Shown here piece after piece: positions 7,578-15,434 of a DNA stretch of 64,000 bases (its first letter is position 1; every line of letters starts with the position of its first letter). Below the pieces are notes generated by a model. That model saw only the letters and a list, made by a program, of their open reading frames with translations. It was not told where the DNA came from and did not search any database. Position numbers and translations under genes: made by a program. The DNA lies in contig NZ_FOPM01000007.1 in assembly GCF_900113485.1 (NCBI RefSeq), positions 160,428 through 224,427 of the forward strand. The letters are read 5' to 3'. Origin of the DNA: Methylobacterium gossipiicola. Lineage in GTDB: Bacteria > Pseudomonadota > Alphaproteobacteria > Rhizobiales > Beijerinckiaceae.

Positions 7578-8227
7578 CGGACCTCTCGCAGACCATCGCT
7601 CCGAAGAGCGACCAGCTCAACGCCGACGACCTGATCGGCGGCCCGCGCACCATCAAGGTGACGCGGGTCACCAAGATGGCCGAGCCCGACCAGCCCATCG
7701 CCATCGGGTTCGAGGGCGACGGCGGCAAACCCTACAAGCCCGGCAAGTCCATGCGGCGAGTCCTCGTGTGGGTCTGGGGCGCCGATGGCAACGCCTACGT
7801 CGGGCGCCGGATGACGCTGTACCGCGACGACAAGGTGCAGTTCGGCGGCATGGCCGTGGGTGGCATCCGCATCAGCCATATGTCGGACATCGCCGCCCCG
7901 GTGACGATGGCGCTCACGGAGAAGCGGGCGAGCCGGAAGCCTTTCACGGTGAAACCGCTCGCTTCCGAGCGAGGCCCGACGCCCTCCAAAGGCGATGCGG
8001 GAGGGGGCGAGACCAGGCCGCAAACTGCCCGAGACCGGATGTTCACCGCAGCACGGGCAGCCGCAGCGAAGGGGCAGAGCGCGCTCGACGAGTTCGTTGG
8101 TCCGCTTCCCGAAGCCGCCTACGGGGCGCTCGGTGACATCTGGGACGAGTTGCAGCGCCTCGTCGCCGACGCCGAAGCCTCCAATCCCGACGACAGCGAC
8201 CACTCCAGCCAGAACGAGGCCGCCTAA
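7574..8227 (+). CDS. YqaJ-partner protein, candidate annealing/recombination factor
   Basis: A 217-residue protein from GTG 7574, overlapping the exonuclease stop. The conserved-looking part is residues 20-135: DDLIGGPRTIKVTRV, then IGFEGDGGKPYKPGKSMRRVL, WGADGNAYVGRRMTLYRD and GGIRISHMS. This pattern recurs next to YqaJ exonucleases in alphaproteobacterial prophages (recollection), so a role beside the nuclease, such as DNA annealing or binding, is a reasonable inference but not shown. The beta-rich core may be an OB-type fold. The C-terminal third is Ala-rich and acidic. Confidence 0.6.
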   Translation: MTDLSQTIAPKSDQLNADDLIGGPRTIKVTRVTKMAEPDQPIAIGFEGDGGKPYKPGKSMRRVLVWVWGADGNAYVGRRMTLYRDDKVQFGGMAVGGIRISHMSDIAAPVTMALTEKRASRKPFTVKPLASERGPTPSKGDAGGGETRPQTARDRMFTAARAAAAKGQSALDEFVGPLPEAAYGALGDIWDELQRLVADAEASNPDDSDHSSQNEAA

Positions 8228-8937
8228 TGCTGATCCGTGTCGTCGACCTCGAAACCACCGGCTTCGAGCCGCCCGCAGGCATCTGCGAGATCGGTTTTTG
8301 CGATCTTGTCCGCGACGGCGACGAGTGGATCGTCGGGCGCCCGGCGAACCTCCTCGTGAACCCTGGGCACCCCATCCCACCCGAGACCTCGGCCGTCCAC
8401 CACATCACCGATGATGACGTGATCGGCGCGCCCGACATCAAGGTCGCGATCGCCCCCGTACTGCACGACGAAGAGCGGTTCCAGGCTCGCCGCGTGGTGC
8501 TGGTCGCACACAACGCCCGCTTCGAGCGGCAGTGGCTCACGCCGGAGGTGACCGGTGATGTGGAGTGGGTCTGCACCTACAAATGCGCCCTGACGCTCTG
8601 GCCGGACGCGCCTGCCCACAACAACGGAACGCTTCGCTATTGGCTAAAGCCGGCCGGCCTGGATCGAGCCATGGCTGACCCCGCGCATCGGGCCGGCCCT
8701 GACGCCTACGTCACCGCCTTTATCCTGCGCGAGATGCTGAAGCTCGCCAGCCTCGACGAACTCGTGCGGATCTCGTCGCGGCCGGCGCTTCTGCCCCGCT
8801 GCAACTTCGGCAAGCATCGCGGCACGGCCTGGGCCGACGTCCCGTCCGATTACCTGCGGTGGGTCACCGGCCAGCAGATGGACGAGGACGTCCTTCATAC
8901 CGCCCAGCACCACCTCGCCGCGCGCGCCAAGCGCTGA
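8227..8937 (+). CDS. DEDDh 3'-5' exonuclease with DUF3820 tail
   Basis: A 236-residue DnaQ-fold nuclease similar to exodeoxyribonuclease X. Motif Exo I is VVDLETTG with Asp7 and Glu9, Exo II is AHNARFERQW, and Exo III is HRAGPDAY, giving the DEDDh set. Residues about 197-217 (FGKHRGTAWADVPSDYLRWV) are the DUF3820 / quorum-sensing-regulator-like motif often attached to such nucleases. It should trim single-stranded 3' ends during phage recombination or replication. It follows the YqaJ pair without a gap, which fits a shared recombination job. Confidence 0.87.
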   Translation: MLIRVVDLETTGFEPPAGICEIGFCDLVRDGDEWIVGRPANLLVNPGHPIPPETSAVHHITDDDVIGAPDIKVAIAPVLHDEERFQARRVVLVAHNARFERQWLTPEVTGDVEWVCTYKCALTLWPDAPAHNNGTLRYWLKPAGLDRAMADPAHRAGPDAYVTAFILREMLKLASLDELVRISSRPALLPRCNFGKHRGTAWADVPSDYLRWVTGQQMDEDVLHTAQHHLAARAKR

Positions 8938-9021
8938 CGACGGCACGCCCGAGCGCGACCAAGCCGCCTGACGCCTCCCGCCCCCACCGTCTCCCCGCCG
9001 CCAAGCCCTCAGGAGGGCCAG

Positions 9022-9471
9022 ATGAACGCATCCGCTCACCACCTCACCCGGCCGCAGGTGATCGCCCTCATGGAGGAAAACGCGACGCTGAAGGAAGCCT
9101 TGCGTCAGATGCGGCAGTTCCTCATCCCGCAGGCGATCATCCCCTCCGCATGGCGCCTCACGGGGCGCGAGCGCGATGTGCTGTTGGCCCTGCGCAAGGC
9201 CAGCCCGAACGTGCTGCACCGGGAGCGGATGCTGATCACGCTGTACGGCATCCTCGAAGCCGACATGCCGGATCAGAAGATCCTCGATGTGTGGATCTGC
9301 AAGCTCCGGCGGAAGCTGATGCTTTCGCAGACGCGGGTGACCATCGAGACCGTTTGGGGGCGCGGCTGGCGGCTAGATCAGGAGAGCTTGGCGCGCCTGA
9401 ACGGCTACATTGAGGAGGCATCCGAGCCGACGTGGACGCCCGGCAACCCGCTCCTGATCGCAGCGGAGTAG
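9022..9471 (+). CDS. CtrA-like winged helix regulator without receiver domain
   Basis: 149 residues. After a short helical N-terminus (residues 8-35) comes an OmpR/PhoB-type winged helix, residues about 44-122. The resemblance to the DNA-binding half of the alphaproteobacterial cell-cycle regulator CtrA is strong: ILDVWICKLRRKLML and VTIETVWGRGWRLD match CtrA's recognition helix and wing. No receiver domain or phospho-acceptor Asp is present. It may act on CtrA-type sites in phage or host without phosphorelay control (inference). Start ATG 9022 with GGAGG upstream. The downstream gene begins five bases after its stop. Confidence 0.75.
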   Translation: MNASAHHLTRPQVIALMEENATLKEALRQMRQFLIPQAIIPSAWRLTGRERDVLLALRKASPNVLHRERMLITLYGILEADMPDQKILDVWICKLRRKLMLSQTRVTIETVWGRGWRLDQESLARLNGYIEEASEPTWTPGNPLLIAAE

Positions 9472-9475
9472 GGAG

Positions 9476-9988
9476 ATGACCGCGCCGATCTGCCCGACCT
9501 GCGGGACCGCCGCCCGCCTCACCGACGACGCCGAGATCTACCCGCGCCGGCCTGACCTCGCCGACAAGCCGATTTGGACGTGCACGATCTGCGAGGACAC
9601 CTACGTCGGGTGCCACCCGGGCACGGAGAACCCGCTGGGCTTCCCGGCGGACGCGGCCCTGCGCGAGGCGCGGATGATGCTGCATCACAGCCGCATCGAC
9701 CCGCTGTGGAAGATGGCCGACCGTTGCGGGCTGTACGAGCCCGAGGACGAGCGCGCCCGCAAGCAGATCCGGCGCGCCGCCCGGACGCGGGTCTATCGCT
9801 TCCTCGCGAACCGTATGGGGCTCACCGAGGAGACCTGTCACACCGCGATGTTCACCCTGGAGCAGTGCCGCGAGGCGTGGGTCGCGCTGAAGGGCGTGAC
9901 GTACCCCGAGGTTCGCCGCTGGGCGCAGGTGGGGGATCGACCTGCGAGGAAGCCGAAGAAGGCTAAGCGCCAGGGAGTCGCGGCATGA
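9476..9988 (+). CDS. DUF3268-type zinc-ribbon phage protein
   Basis: A 170-residue protein with an N-terminal zinc ribbon: CPTC at residues 6-9, then CTIC near 37-40 and VGCHPGTENPLG, the usual DUF3268 pattern. The middle has REARMMLHHSRIDPLW. The C-terminal third is helical (RVYRFLANRMGLTEETCHTAMF), followed by a Lys-rich tail (RKPKKAKRQ) typical of nucleic-acid binders. Function of the family is unknown. Its stop overlaps the start of the methyltransferase gene (ATGA), so the two are co-translated. Confidence 0.75.
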   Translation: MTAPICPTCGTAARLTDDAEIYPRRPDLADKPIWTCTICEDTYVGCHPGTENPLGFPADAALREARMMLHHSRIDPLWKMADRCGLYEPEDERARKQIRRAARTRVYRFLANRMGLTEETCHTAMFTLEQCREAWVALKGVTYPEVRRWAQVGDRPARKPKKAKRQGVAA

Positions 9989-11928
9989 CGCGCCCCCTCA
10001 TCATCGACAGCTTCGCGGGCGGGGGCGGCGCCAGCGAGGGCATCCGCGCCGCGCTCGGTCGCGACCCGGATTATGCCCTCAACCACAATCCCATCGCGCT
10101 CGCGATGCACCGAATCAACCATCCGGACACGCACCACGTCGAGGAGGACGTCTGGAACGTCGACGCCGTGGGGCTGTGCGCCGGGCGGCCCGTCGGGCTC
10201 CTCTGGATGTCACCGGATTGCAAGCACTTCTCGAAGGCGAAGGGCGGCAAGCCGCGCGAGAAGCAGATCCGCGGCCTCGCCTGGGTCGGCGTGCGCTGGA
10301 TCAAGAGCCTGCCGAAGCGGCAGCGCCCGCGCCTCGTGTGCCTGGAGAACGTCGAGGAGTTTCAGGATTGGGGGCCGCTGCTGGAGGACGGGCGCCCGTG
10401 CCCCGTTCAGAAAGGCGCCACGTTCCAGAGCTTCGTCGCGGCGTTCCGCGCCATGGGCTACGCCGTCGAATGGCGCGAACTGCGGGCGTGCGATTATGGC
10501 GCGCCGACGATTCGGAAACGCCTGTTCCTCGTCGCCCGGCGCGACGGGCGGCCCATCGTCTGGCCGGCTCCAACCCATGGCGGCCCGACGAACCCGGGCG
10601 TGATCGCGGGGGTGCTCAAGCCCTGGCGCACGGCCGCTGAGATCATCGATTGGTCGCTGCCCTGCCCGTCGATCTTCGAGACCTCGGCCGAGATCAAGGC
10701 CCGGTACGGCATCCGCGCGAACCGCCCCCTGGCCGACGCAACCATGGCCCGCATCGCCAAGGGCACGAAGCGGTACGTCCTCGACGCGGCCAAGCCGTTC
10801 CTCGTCCAGATCAACCACGGCGGCAGCACCGGGGGCCGCGACCACGCTGTTGACGAGCCGATGCCGACCATGACGGGCAAGCGCGGCGAGGCCGTCGTCA
10901 CCTCATTCGTGTCCTACGCCCAGCAAGGCGGCGCGAATCGGGACATCACGGCCCCGCTGCACACCATCACGGCGAGCCCGAAGGACCACAACACCGTGGT
11001 CGCGCCGCATCTGATCCGCGTCGACCAGACGAGCGGCGACCCCGCGCGCAAGGGCGTGCATGCCGTTGGCGACCCGGTGTCGACCATCACAACCGCAGGC
11101 GCCCAGGCGGTCGTCTCAGGCTTCCTCGTCCCTCGCTACGGCGAGCGGCTCGGCCAAGATCCGCGCACGCGCTCGCTCGAAGAGCCGTTCCCCGCCCTCG
11201 TTCCGACCGGCAACGAGGGGAGCCTTGCCGCGATCCACATGACCCGCCAGTTCGGCGCGTCGGTCGGGTCCGACGTCGAGGAGCCGGTGGGTACCATCAC
11301 GGCCGGCGGCGCGGGCAAGGCCGGTGTGGTCGCGGCATTCCTGGCGCAGCATAACCTCGGCGCGGTCGGGCACGATGCCCGCGAGCCGCTGTCGACACTA
11401 AGCCAGAAGGGCTCGCAGCAGCAGGTCGTCGCCGCCCACATGCTGAACCTGCGCGGCTCAGACCGCCGTGACGGCCCGGTCGACGCGCCGGCCCCCACGT
11501 TCTCGGCCGGCGGCAACCATGCGGCGGCCGTCTACGCCTTCCTGTCGAAATACTACGGCAGCGGGGCCATCGGTCAGGCGGCGAACGAGCCCGCCCATAC
11601 GCTGACCGCGAAGGATCGACACGGAGTCGTCACGGTGAGCGTCGAGGGCCAGCCCTACGCCATCGTGGACATCGGCATGCGGATGCTGACGCCGCGCGAG
11701 CGGTTCTGCGCGCAGGGCTTCCGGCCAGATTACGTGATCGACCGGGGTGAGATGGAAGACGGAACCATCATCCCGCTCACCCTGGAGCAGCAGGGCAGCG
11801 CGTGCGGGAACTCCGTGTGCCCCGACATGGCCAAGGCGCTGATCGGGGCCAACGCGGACGCCATCGACTTCGACACCGTCAGAACAGCCGCCGCCCCGGC
11901 GGCCATGCCCCTCTTCGCAGCGGAGTGA
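9985..11928 (+). CDS. DNA cytosine-5 methyltransferase with eight-repeat insert
   Basis: 647 residues. Motif I is DSFAGGGGASEG (8-19). Motif IV is SPDCKHFS with catalytic Cys79, an SPDC variant of PPC. Motif VI is LENVEEF (120-126), and IRKRLFLVARR (176-186) is motif VIII. The C-terminal part has LTPRERFCAQGF (568-579) and the Asn of CGNSV (607-611). Between these, residues about 289-555 hold eight degenerate repeats of 31-41 residues, each built as xEPxxTxT...VV..FL. They occupy the target-recognition region. The enzyme methylates cytosine C5, probably protecting phage DNA from host restriction. No cognate endonuclease is adjacent, so it looks like an orphan phage methylase. Confidence 0.9.
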   Translation: MTRPLIIDSFAGGGGASEGIRAALGRDPDYALNHNPIALAMHRINHPDTHHVEEDVWNVDAVGLCAGRPVGLLWMSPDCKHFSKAKGGKPREKQIRGLAWVGVRWIKSLPKRQRPRLVCLENVEEFQDWGPLLEDGRPCPVQKGATFQSFVAAFRAMGYAVEWRELRACDYGAPTIRKRLFLVARRDGRPIVWPAPTHGGPTNPGVIAGVLKPWRTAAEIIDWSLPCPSIFETSAEIKARYGIRANRPLADATMARIAKGTKRYVLDAAKPFLVQINHGGSTGGRDHAVDEPMPTMTGKRGEAVVTSFVSYAQQGGANRDITAPLHTITASPKDHNTVVAPHLIRVDQTSGDPARKGVHAVGDPVSTITTAGAQAVVSGFLVPRYGERLGQDPRTRSLEEPFPALVPTGNEGSLAAIHMTRQFGASVGSDVEEPVGTITAGGAGKAGVVAAFLAQHNLGAVGHDAREPLSTLSQKGSQQQVVAAHMLNLRGSDRRDGPVDAPAPTFSAGGNHAAAVYAFLSKYYGSGAIGQAANEPAHTLTAKDRHGVVTVSVEGQPYAIVDIGMRMLTPRERFCAQGFRPDYVIDRGEMEDGTIIPLTLEQQGSACGNSVCPDMAKALIGANADAIDFDTVRTAAAPAAMPLFAAE

Positions 11929-11933
11929 CGCCC

Positions 11934-12362
11934 GTGGTCGCCTACAGCTTCAAGAAGCGGTTCGGCCCGCCCATCCTCGTGGGCACGAAGGCGCAGACGA
12001 TCCGCGCGAACCGGAAGCGACACGCGCGGCCGGGCGAGCAGCTGCAACTCTACACCGGGATGCGGACGAAGCACTGCGCGCTCCTCGGCCGGACACCGTG
12101 CCTGTCGGTGATGCCCGTGCGGTTGTGCTTCTCGGAACGCGCCGCGACCGAACTGTTCGAGGTCGGCGGCGAATTGCTCGATCCAGCCCGCATGGACGCC
12201 TTCGCGCGTGAGGACGGCTTTGAGAGCGTCGAGGACATGGCCCGCTTTTGGTGGGCCGAGCACCCGCCGGAGGAGGGCGACCGCATCGCCTTCGAGGGCG
12301 TGCTGATCCGTTGGAAGCCGCTTCGACCCACGAACGAACTCGACACCGCAGGAGTCGCCTGA
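11934..12362 (+). CDS. ASCH-like phage protein
   Basis: A 142-residue protein from GTG 11934 with GGAG 8 bases upstream. The N-terminus VAYSFKKRFGPPILVGTKAQ and QTIRANRKRHARPGE followed by LQLYTGMRTKHCALLG resemble the ASCH/PUA-like fold often found in phages, where it is thought to bind RNA or modified bases. The C-terminal half (DAFAREDGFESVEDMARFWW, then GVLIRWKPL) also fits that family. Catalytic activity is not evident. It follows the methyltransferase and overlaps the next start (TGATG), so it may relate to base modification (inference). Confidence 0.65.
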   Translation: MVAYSFKKRFGPPILVGTKAQTIRANRKRHARPGEQLQLYTGMRTKHCALLGRTPCLSVMPVRLCFSERAATELFEVGGELLDPARMDAFAREDGFESVEDMARFWWAEHPPEEGDRIAFEGVLIRWKPLRPTNELDTAGVA

Positions 12363-13519
12363 TGGCCGAGACCACTAAAATCGGGTGGACCGACGCGACG
12401 TGGAATCCGGTCACCGGCTGTTCCATCGTCTCGCCGGGCTGCACCAACTGCTACGCCATGGGCCTCGCCGGCACGCGACTGAAGCACCACCCGTCCCGCG
12501 CCGGCCTCACCACGGACAGCAAGGCCGGGCCGGTCTGGAGCAGCAAGGTCCGTCTCAACGAGGCGTGGTTGACCCAGCCGCTTCAGTGGAAGCGGCCCCG
12601 GCGCATCTTCGTCTGCGCCCACGGCGACCTGTTCGCCGAGGGCGTGCCGGATGAATGGATCGACCGGGTGTTTGCCGTCATGGCCCGGGCGCCGCAGCAC
12701 ACCTTTCAGGTGCTGACGAAGCGCGCCGCTCGGATGCGGGAGTGGTTCGAGGAGCGTTGGCAGCCGGCACCCGCCCAGCGGATCGTGTTCCCCGGTCTAC
12801 CCGCTTACGACATGCCCGCGCAGGCCGAGGGCGATGATCGTCACGAGCGCGTGTATCAAGCGACTGGCGAGTTCCTTGACCTCGATACCGTCAGCGACCG
12901 GTTCTGGAACCCCGATGGGTCCCGCAAATGGCAGGGCTGGCCGCTCCCAAACGTGTGGCTCGGCGTCAGCGCTGAGGATCAGCGCCGGGCCAACGAGCGC
13001 GTGCCAGACTTGCTGGCGACGCCTGCCGCCGTGCGGTTCGTGTCGGCCGAGCCGCTGCTTGGGCCCATCGATTTCCGGGACATCAAGCCTTTGGATCGGG
13101 CCGAGCTAAACGCGCTTCGAGGAATGAACTTCGATCAAGGCATGCCCTGCGAGCGCCTGGATTGGGTCATTGTCGGCGGCGAGAGTGGCGCCCAAGCGCG
13201 GCCGACCCATCCGGCTTGGGTCCGCGCGATCCGCGACCAATGCGCGACGGCCGGAACGGCGTTTTTCTTCAAGCAATGGGGATCATGGCAACCGCGCGCG
13301 TGGTGCCGGGATGGCGGCACGCATGCCATGCGGGAAGGCAGCGGGCAAATCTCGTTCCAGGCGATCCAGTCTCACCCCAATTCCATCGAGCGCGTCGGCG
13401 CCGGCCCGGAGTGGAGCGCGTTCGCTCTCGTCGGCAAAAAAGCCGCCGGTCGCGCCCTCGACGGTGAAGAGCACAACGGCATGCCGCCGCTCGGCCAGGA
13501 CACGGAGTGTGGCCGGTGA
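12362..13519 (+). CDS. Phage Gp37/Gp68 (DUF5131) family protein
   Basis: 385 residues. The hallmark is the N-terminal IGWTDATWNPVTGC followed by SPGCTNCYAM, a Cys20-X6-Cys27-X2-Cys30 cluster that suggests an iron-sulfur or metal site, as in the radical-SAM-like Gp37/Gp68 family. Further family blocks are RIFVCAHGDLF, FQVLTKRA, NVWLGVSAEDQ, RFVSAEPLLGPI, VIVGGESG and FFFKQWGSW. The reaction is unknown, though the family is common in phages near methylases. The ATG overlaps the previous stop. It is a full-length, intact member. Confidence 0.85.
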   Translation: MAETTKIGWTDATWNPVTGCSIVSPGCTNCYAMGLAGTRLKHHPSRAGLTTDSKAGPVWSSKVRLNEAWLTQPLQWKRPRRIFVCAHGDLFAEGVPDEWIDRVFAVMARAPQHTFQVLTKRAARMREWFEERWQPAPAQRIVFPGLPAYDMPAQAEGDDRHERVYQATGEFLDLDTVSDRFWNPDGSRKWQGWPLPNVWLGVSAEDQRRANERVPDLLATPAAVRFVSAEPLLGPIDFRDIKPLDRAELNALRGMNFDQGMPCERLDWVIVGGESGAQARPTHPAWVRAIRDQCATAGTAFFFKQWGSWQPRAWCRDGGTHAMREGSGQISFQAIQSHPNSIERVGAGPEWSAFALVGKKAAGRALDGEEHNGMPPLGQDTECGR

Positions 13520-13875
13520 CGGTCTACGTCGATCAGCCGACCCACCCGTTCGGCAACATGCTGATGTGCCACCTTTGGGCCGACACGCTCGACGAGCTGT
13601 TGGCGATAGTCGACCGCATCGGCGTGCAGCGGAAGTGGATTCAGGGCCACCCGGAATTGAGCGTCGGGCACCACCGCAACGCCTCGTGGGTCCACTTCGA
13701 TATCGCGAAGGGCAAGCGCGCCCTCGCCCTCAAGGCCGGCGCCATTGAGACGGACCGGTACGGCCCCGTCCACTGGCAAGCCAAGTGCGACGGCGACACC
13801 GCGAAGGTCGAACAGATCGAGCGCCTGCGCGCCCGCGAAGACCCTCGGCAAACCTCACTGTTCCCAACGGAGTAA
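13516..13875 (+). CDS. DUF4031 family protein
   Basis: 119 residues starting with TVYVDQPTHPFGNMLMCHL, then HRIGV-like residues and WIQGHPELSVGHH, the DUF4031 pattern. The GTG at 13516 overlaps the previous stop (GTGA) and gives the usual family N-terminus (MTVYVD); a GTG at 13507 is less likely. DUF4031 proteins are small, probably nucleotide- or metal-related, and frequent in phages and actinobacteria; no reaction is established. Together with the ASCH-like and Gp37 proteins it forms a tight block of three unknown phage proteins. Confidence 0.75.
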   Translation: MTVYVDQPTHPFGNMLMCHLWADTLDELLAIVDRIGVQRKWIQGHPELSVGHHRNASWVHFDIAKGKRALALKAGAIETDRYGPVHWQAKCDGDTAKVEQIERLRAREDPRQTSLFPTE

Positions 13876-13879
13876 CGCC

Positions 13880-14236
13880 ATGGCGCGGGACCTCAGCGTT
13901 GCAGAACTCGTCAATGAATATGGCTTCTCCGAACGGCACTGGACCCGCATGGCGGCGGCAGGCCGTGTCCCCGGCGCTCGACAGCCCTTCGGTCCTGGCA
14001 CAAGCTGGGTGTTCGATCCTGTTGCGGTGAGCCGGTGGTGGGAATCAACCCGTAGGACCGTGAACGAATGGCCGACATCTACCTACGCGGCAAAACGTGG
14101 TGGGCCCGCGTCCAGAAGAACGGCCAGGACATCCGCGAGTCCCTGCGAACACGATCTGAAAGCGTTGCTCGCGACCGCCTTAGGATCTGGCTCAACGACC
14201 TCGAAGCCCAGGCGTGGGGGGCAAAGCCGCGTCTGA
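13880..14236 (+). CDS. Excisionase-like winged helix protein
   Basis: 118 residues starting ARDLSVAELVNEYGFSERHW, a MerR/AlpA-type winged helix (residues 4-50) with VFDPVAVSRWWE closing the wing. That is the usual form of phage excisionases. The frame then continues through a Ser/Arg-rich tail that overlaps the integrase start by about 170 bases. The tail is probably not structured. Its location directly before the integrase supports a role as directionality factor for excision. An ATG at 13880 follows the previous stop by four bases. Confidence 0.6.
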   Translation: MARDLSVAELVNEYGFSERHWTRMAAAGRVPGARQPFGPGTSWVFDPVAVSRWWESTRRTVNEWPTSTYAAKRGGPASRRTARTSASPCEHDLKALLATALGSGSTTSKPRRGGQSRV

Positions 14237-15252
14237 GCGTGAACGCGGTCATTGCCGCGTTCATCAAGGAGCACGGCCCGACCCTGCGGCCGAACACCCT
14301 CCGGCGCTACGGCGTGTCGATTGCGTGGCTCGACGCGCATTTCAAGGGTCGGCTGTTGCTCGACCTGAAGATGGCCGACCTGAAGGAGTTCGAGACGGCG
14401 CGCCGGACCATGGGTGTCTCGGCGCCGACTATCCGCCGCGATCTCGCCTGCCTCTCGACCATCTATGGCTTTGCCATCGAGAACGGGTGGGTGGACGTCA
14501 ATCCGGTCACGCCCTTCCTGAAGCAACGCTCCAAGCGCGGCCTGCGCGAGGCGCCGCCACGCACGCGCTACCTCACCCGCGCGGAAGAGGCCCGGCTGAT
14601 GGAAGGCGCCCTCCCCTACGTTCGCGACGCCATCGTGTTCGCGATCTACACGGGCCTGCGCATGGAGGAACAGTTCTCCCTCACATGGTCGCAGATCGAC
14701 CTCGCACGGAATCAGATCACGGTGGCGGCCGAGACCGCGAAGGGCCGTCGCGACCGGACGGTGATCCTGCTGGATCCGGCGATTGCGGTGCTGAAGGCGA
14801 TGCCGCGCCACCTCACAAGCCCGTTCGTCTTCCACCACGGCGCGGCCACCACGCGGCGCGGCCCGCGCCGCCAGGGCGCCCTCCCCCGGCCGGATCACAA
14901 CGACGGCGAGCGTTTCAATCACCTCGACCGGGGCATGAAGCGCGCGGCGGCCCGCGCCAAGGTCAAGAACCTCCGCTGGCACGATCTCCGGCGCACCCAC
15001 GGCTGCCGCTTGCTCCAAGAGGAGAAGTGGTCCCTGGAGATGGTCCGCGACCAGCTCGGCCACCGCAGCGTCGTCCAGACCGAACGCGCCTACGCTTTCC
15101 TCGAAGTCGAGGACCGCAGAATGGCCGCGCACGGGGCCGGCACAAATCCCGGCACAGGTCCCGCGCAGGAGATTGATGCAGCAACAGGCAAGCCCATCGA
15201 GGCACAAAAGCCGGCACAGGGGCGGCGGACTGACTTAAAAAAGCCAGCCTAA
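14068..15252 (+). CDS. int: Phage integrase, tyrosine recombinase
   Basis: 394 residues. There is an N-terminal arm-binding region, a SAM-like core-binding domain (about 60-155) and a catalytic domain with Arg198 (TGLRMEE), His305 and Arg308 (HDLRRTHG), His332 (QLGHRS) and nucleophile Tyr342 (ERAYAFL). This is a complete active-site set. A Pro/Gly/Ala-rich tail follows residue 350. The gene ends 29 bases before the tRNA-Gln 3' fragment at 15282, the expected attachment site, so it should integrate and excise element 1 there. Confidence 0.93.
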   Translation: MADIYLRGKTWWARVQKNGQDIRESLRTRSESVARDRLRIWLNDLEAQAWGAKPRLSVNAVIAAFIKEHGPTLRPNTLRRYGVSIAWLDAHFKGRLLLDLKMADLKEFETARRTMGVSAPTIRRDLACLSTIYGFAIENGWVDVNPVTPFLKQRSKRGLREAPPRTRYLTRAEEARLMEGALPYVRDAIVFAIYTGLRMEEQFSLTWSQIDLARNQITVAAETAKGRRDRTVILLDPAIAVLKAMPRHLTSPFVFHHGAATTRRGPRRQGALPRPDHNDGERFNHLDRGMKRAAARAKVKNLRWHDLRRTHGCRLLQEEKWSLEMVRDQLGHRSVVQTERAYAFLEVEDRRMAAHGAGTNPGTGPAQEIDAATGKPIEAQKPAQGRRTDLKKPA

Positions 15253-15281
15253 GCAACGCCTTAGTACTTTGGCAGATTGTC

Positions 15282-15326
15282 TTTTGGTACCGCCATTCCC
15301 AGGTTCGAATCCTGGCGCCCCAGCCA
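15282..15326 (+). repeat. Attachment site: 3' part of tRNA-Gln(TTG)
   Basis: 45 bp reading from the anticodon loop (TTTTGGT, anticodon TTG) through the 3' anticodon arm, variable region, T arm (CCAGG-TTCGAAT-CCTGG) and acceptor strand CGCCCCAG to CCA. The 5' half of a tRNA is absent and the bases before it do not pair, so this is not a tRNA gene but an att copy made by integration. Its last 20 bp recur at 56518-56537. It separates the phage integrase from the island integrase. Confidence 0.85.
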
Positions 15327-15434
15327 AGCCTCCGCTAAGTTATTGATCTGACTGTGATCCGTGCTCAGCCGCTCTCGCGGCTGCACCGATTGTACGCAGA
15401 GCTGTTGCACGCGCTTGTCCACAGGGGCAGGCCG

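Noticed and set aside
15282..15326. A tRNA-Gln gene
   Set aside because: Only the 3' half is present; the bases upstream do not form the 5' anticodon strand, D arm or acceptor strand. It is an attachment-site copy.
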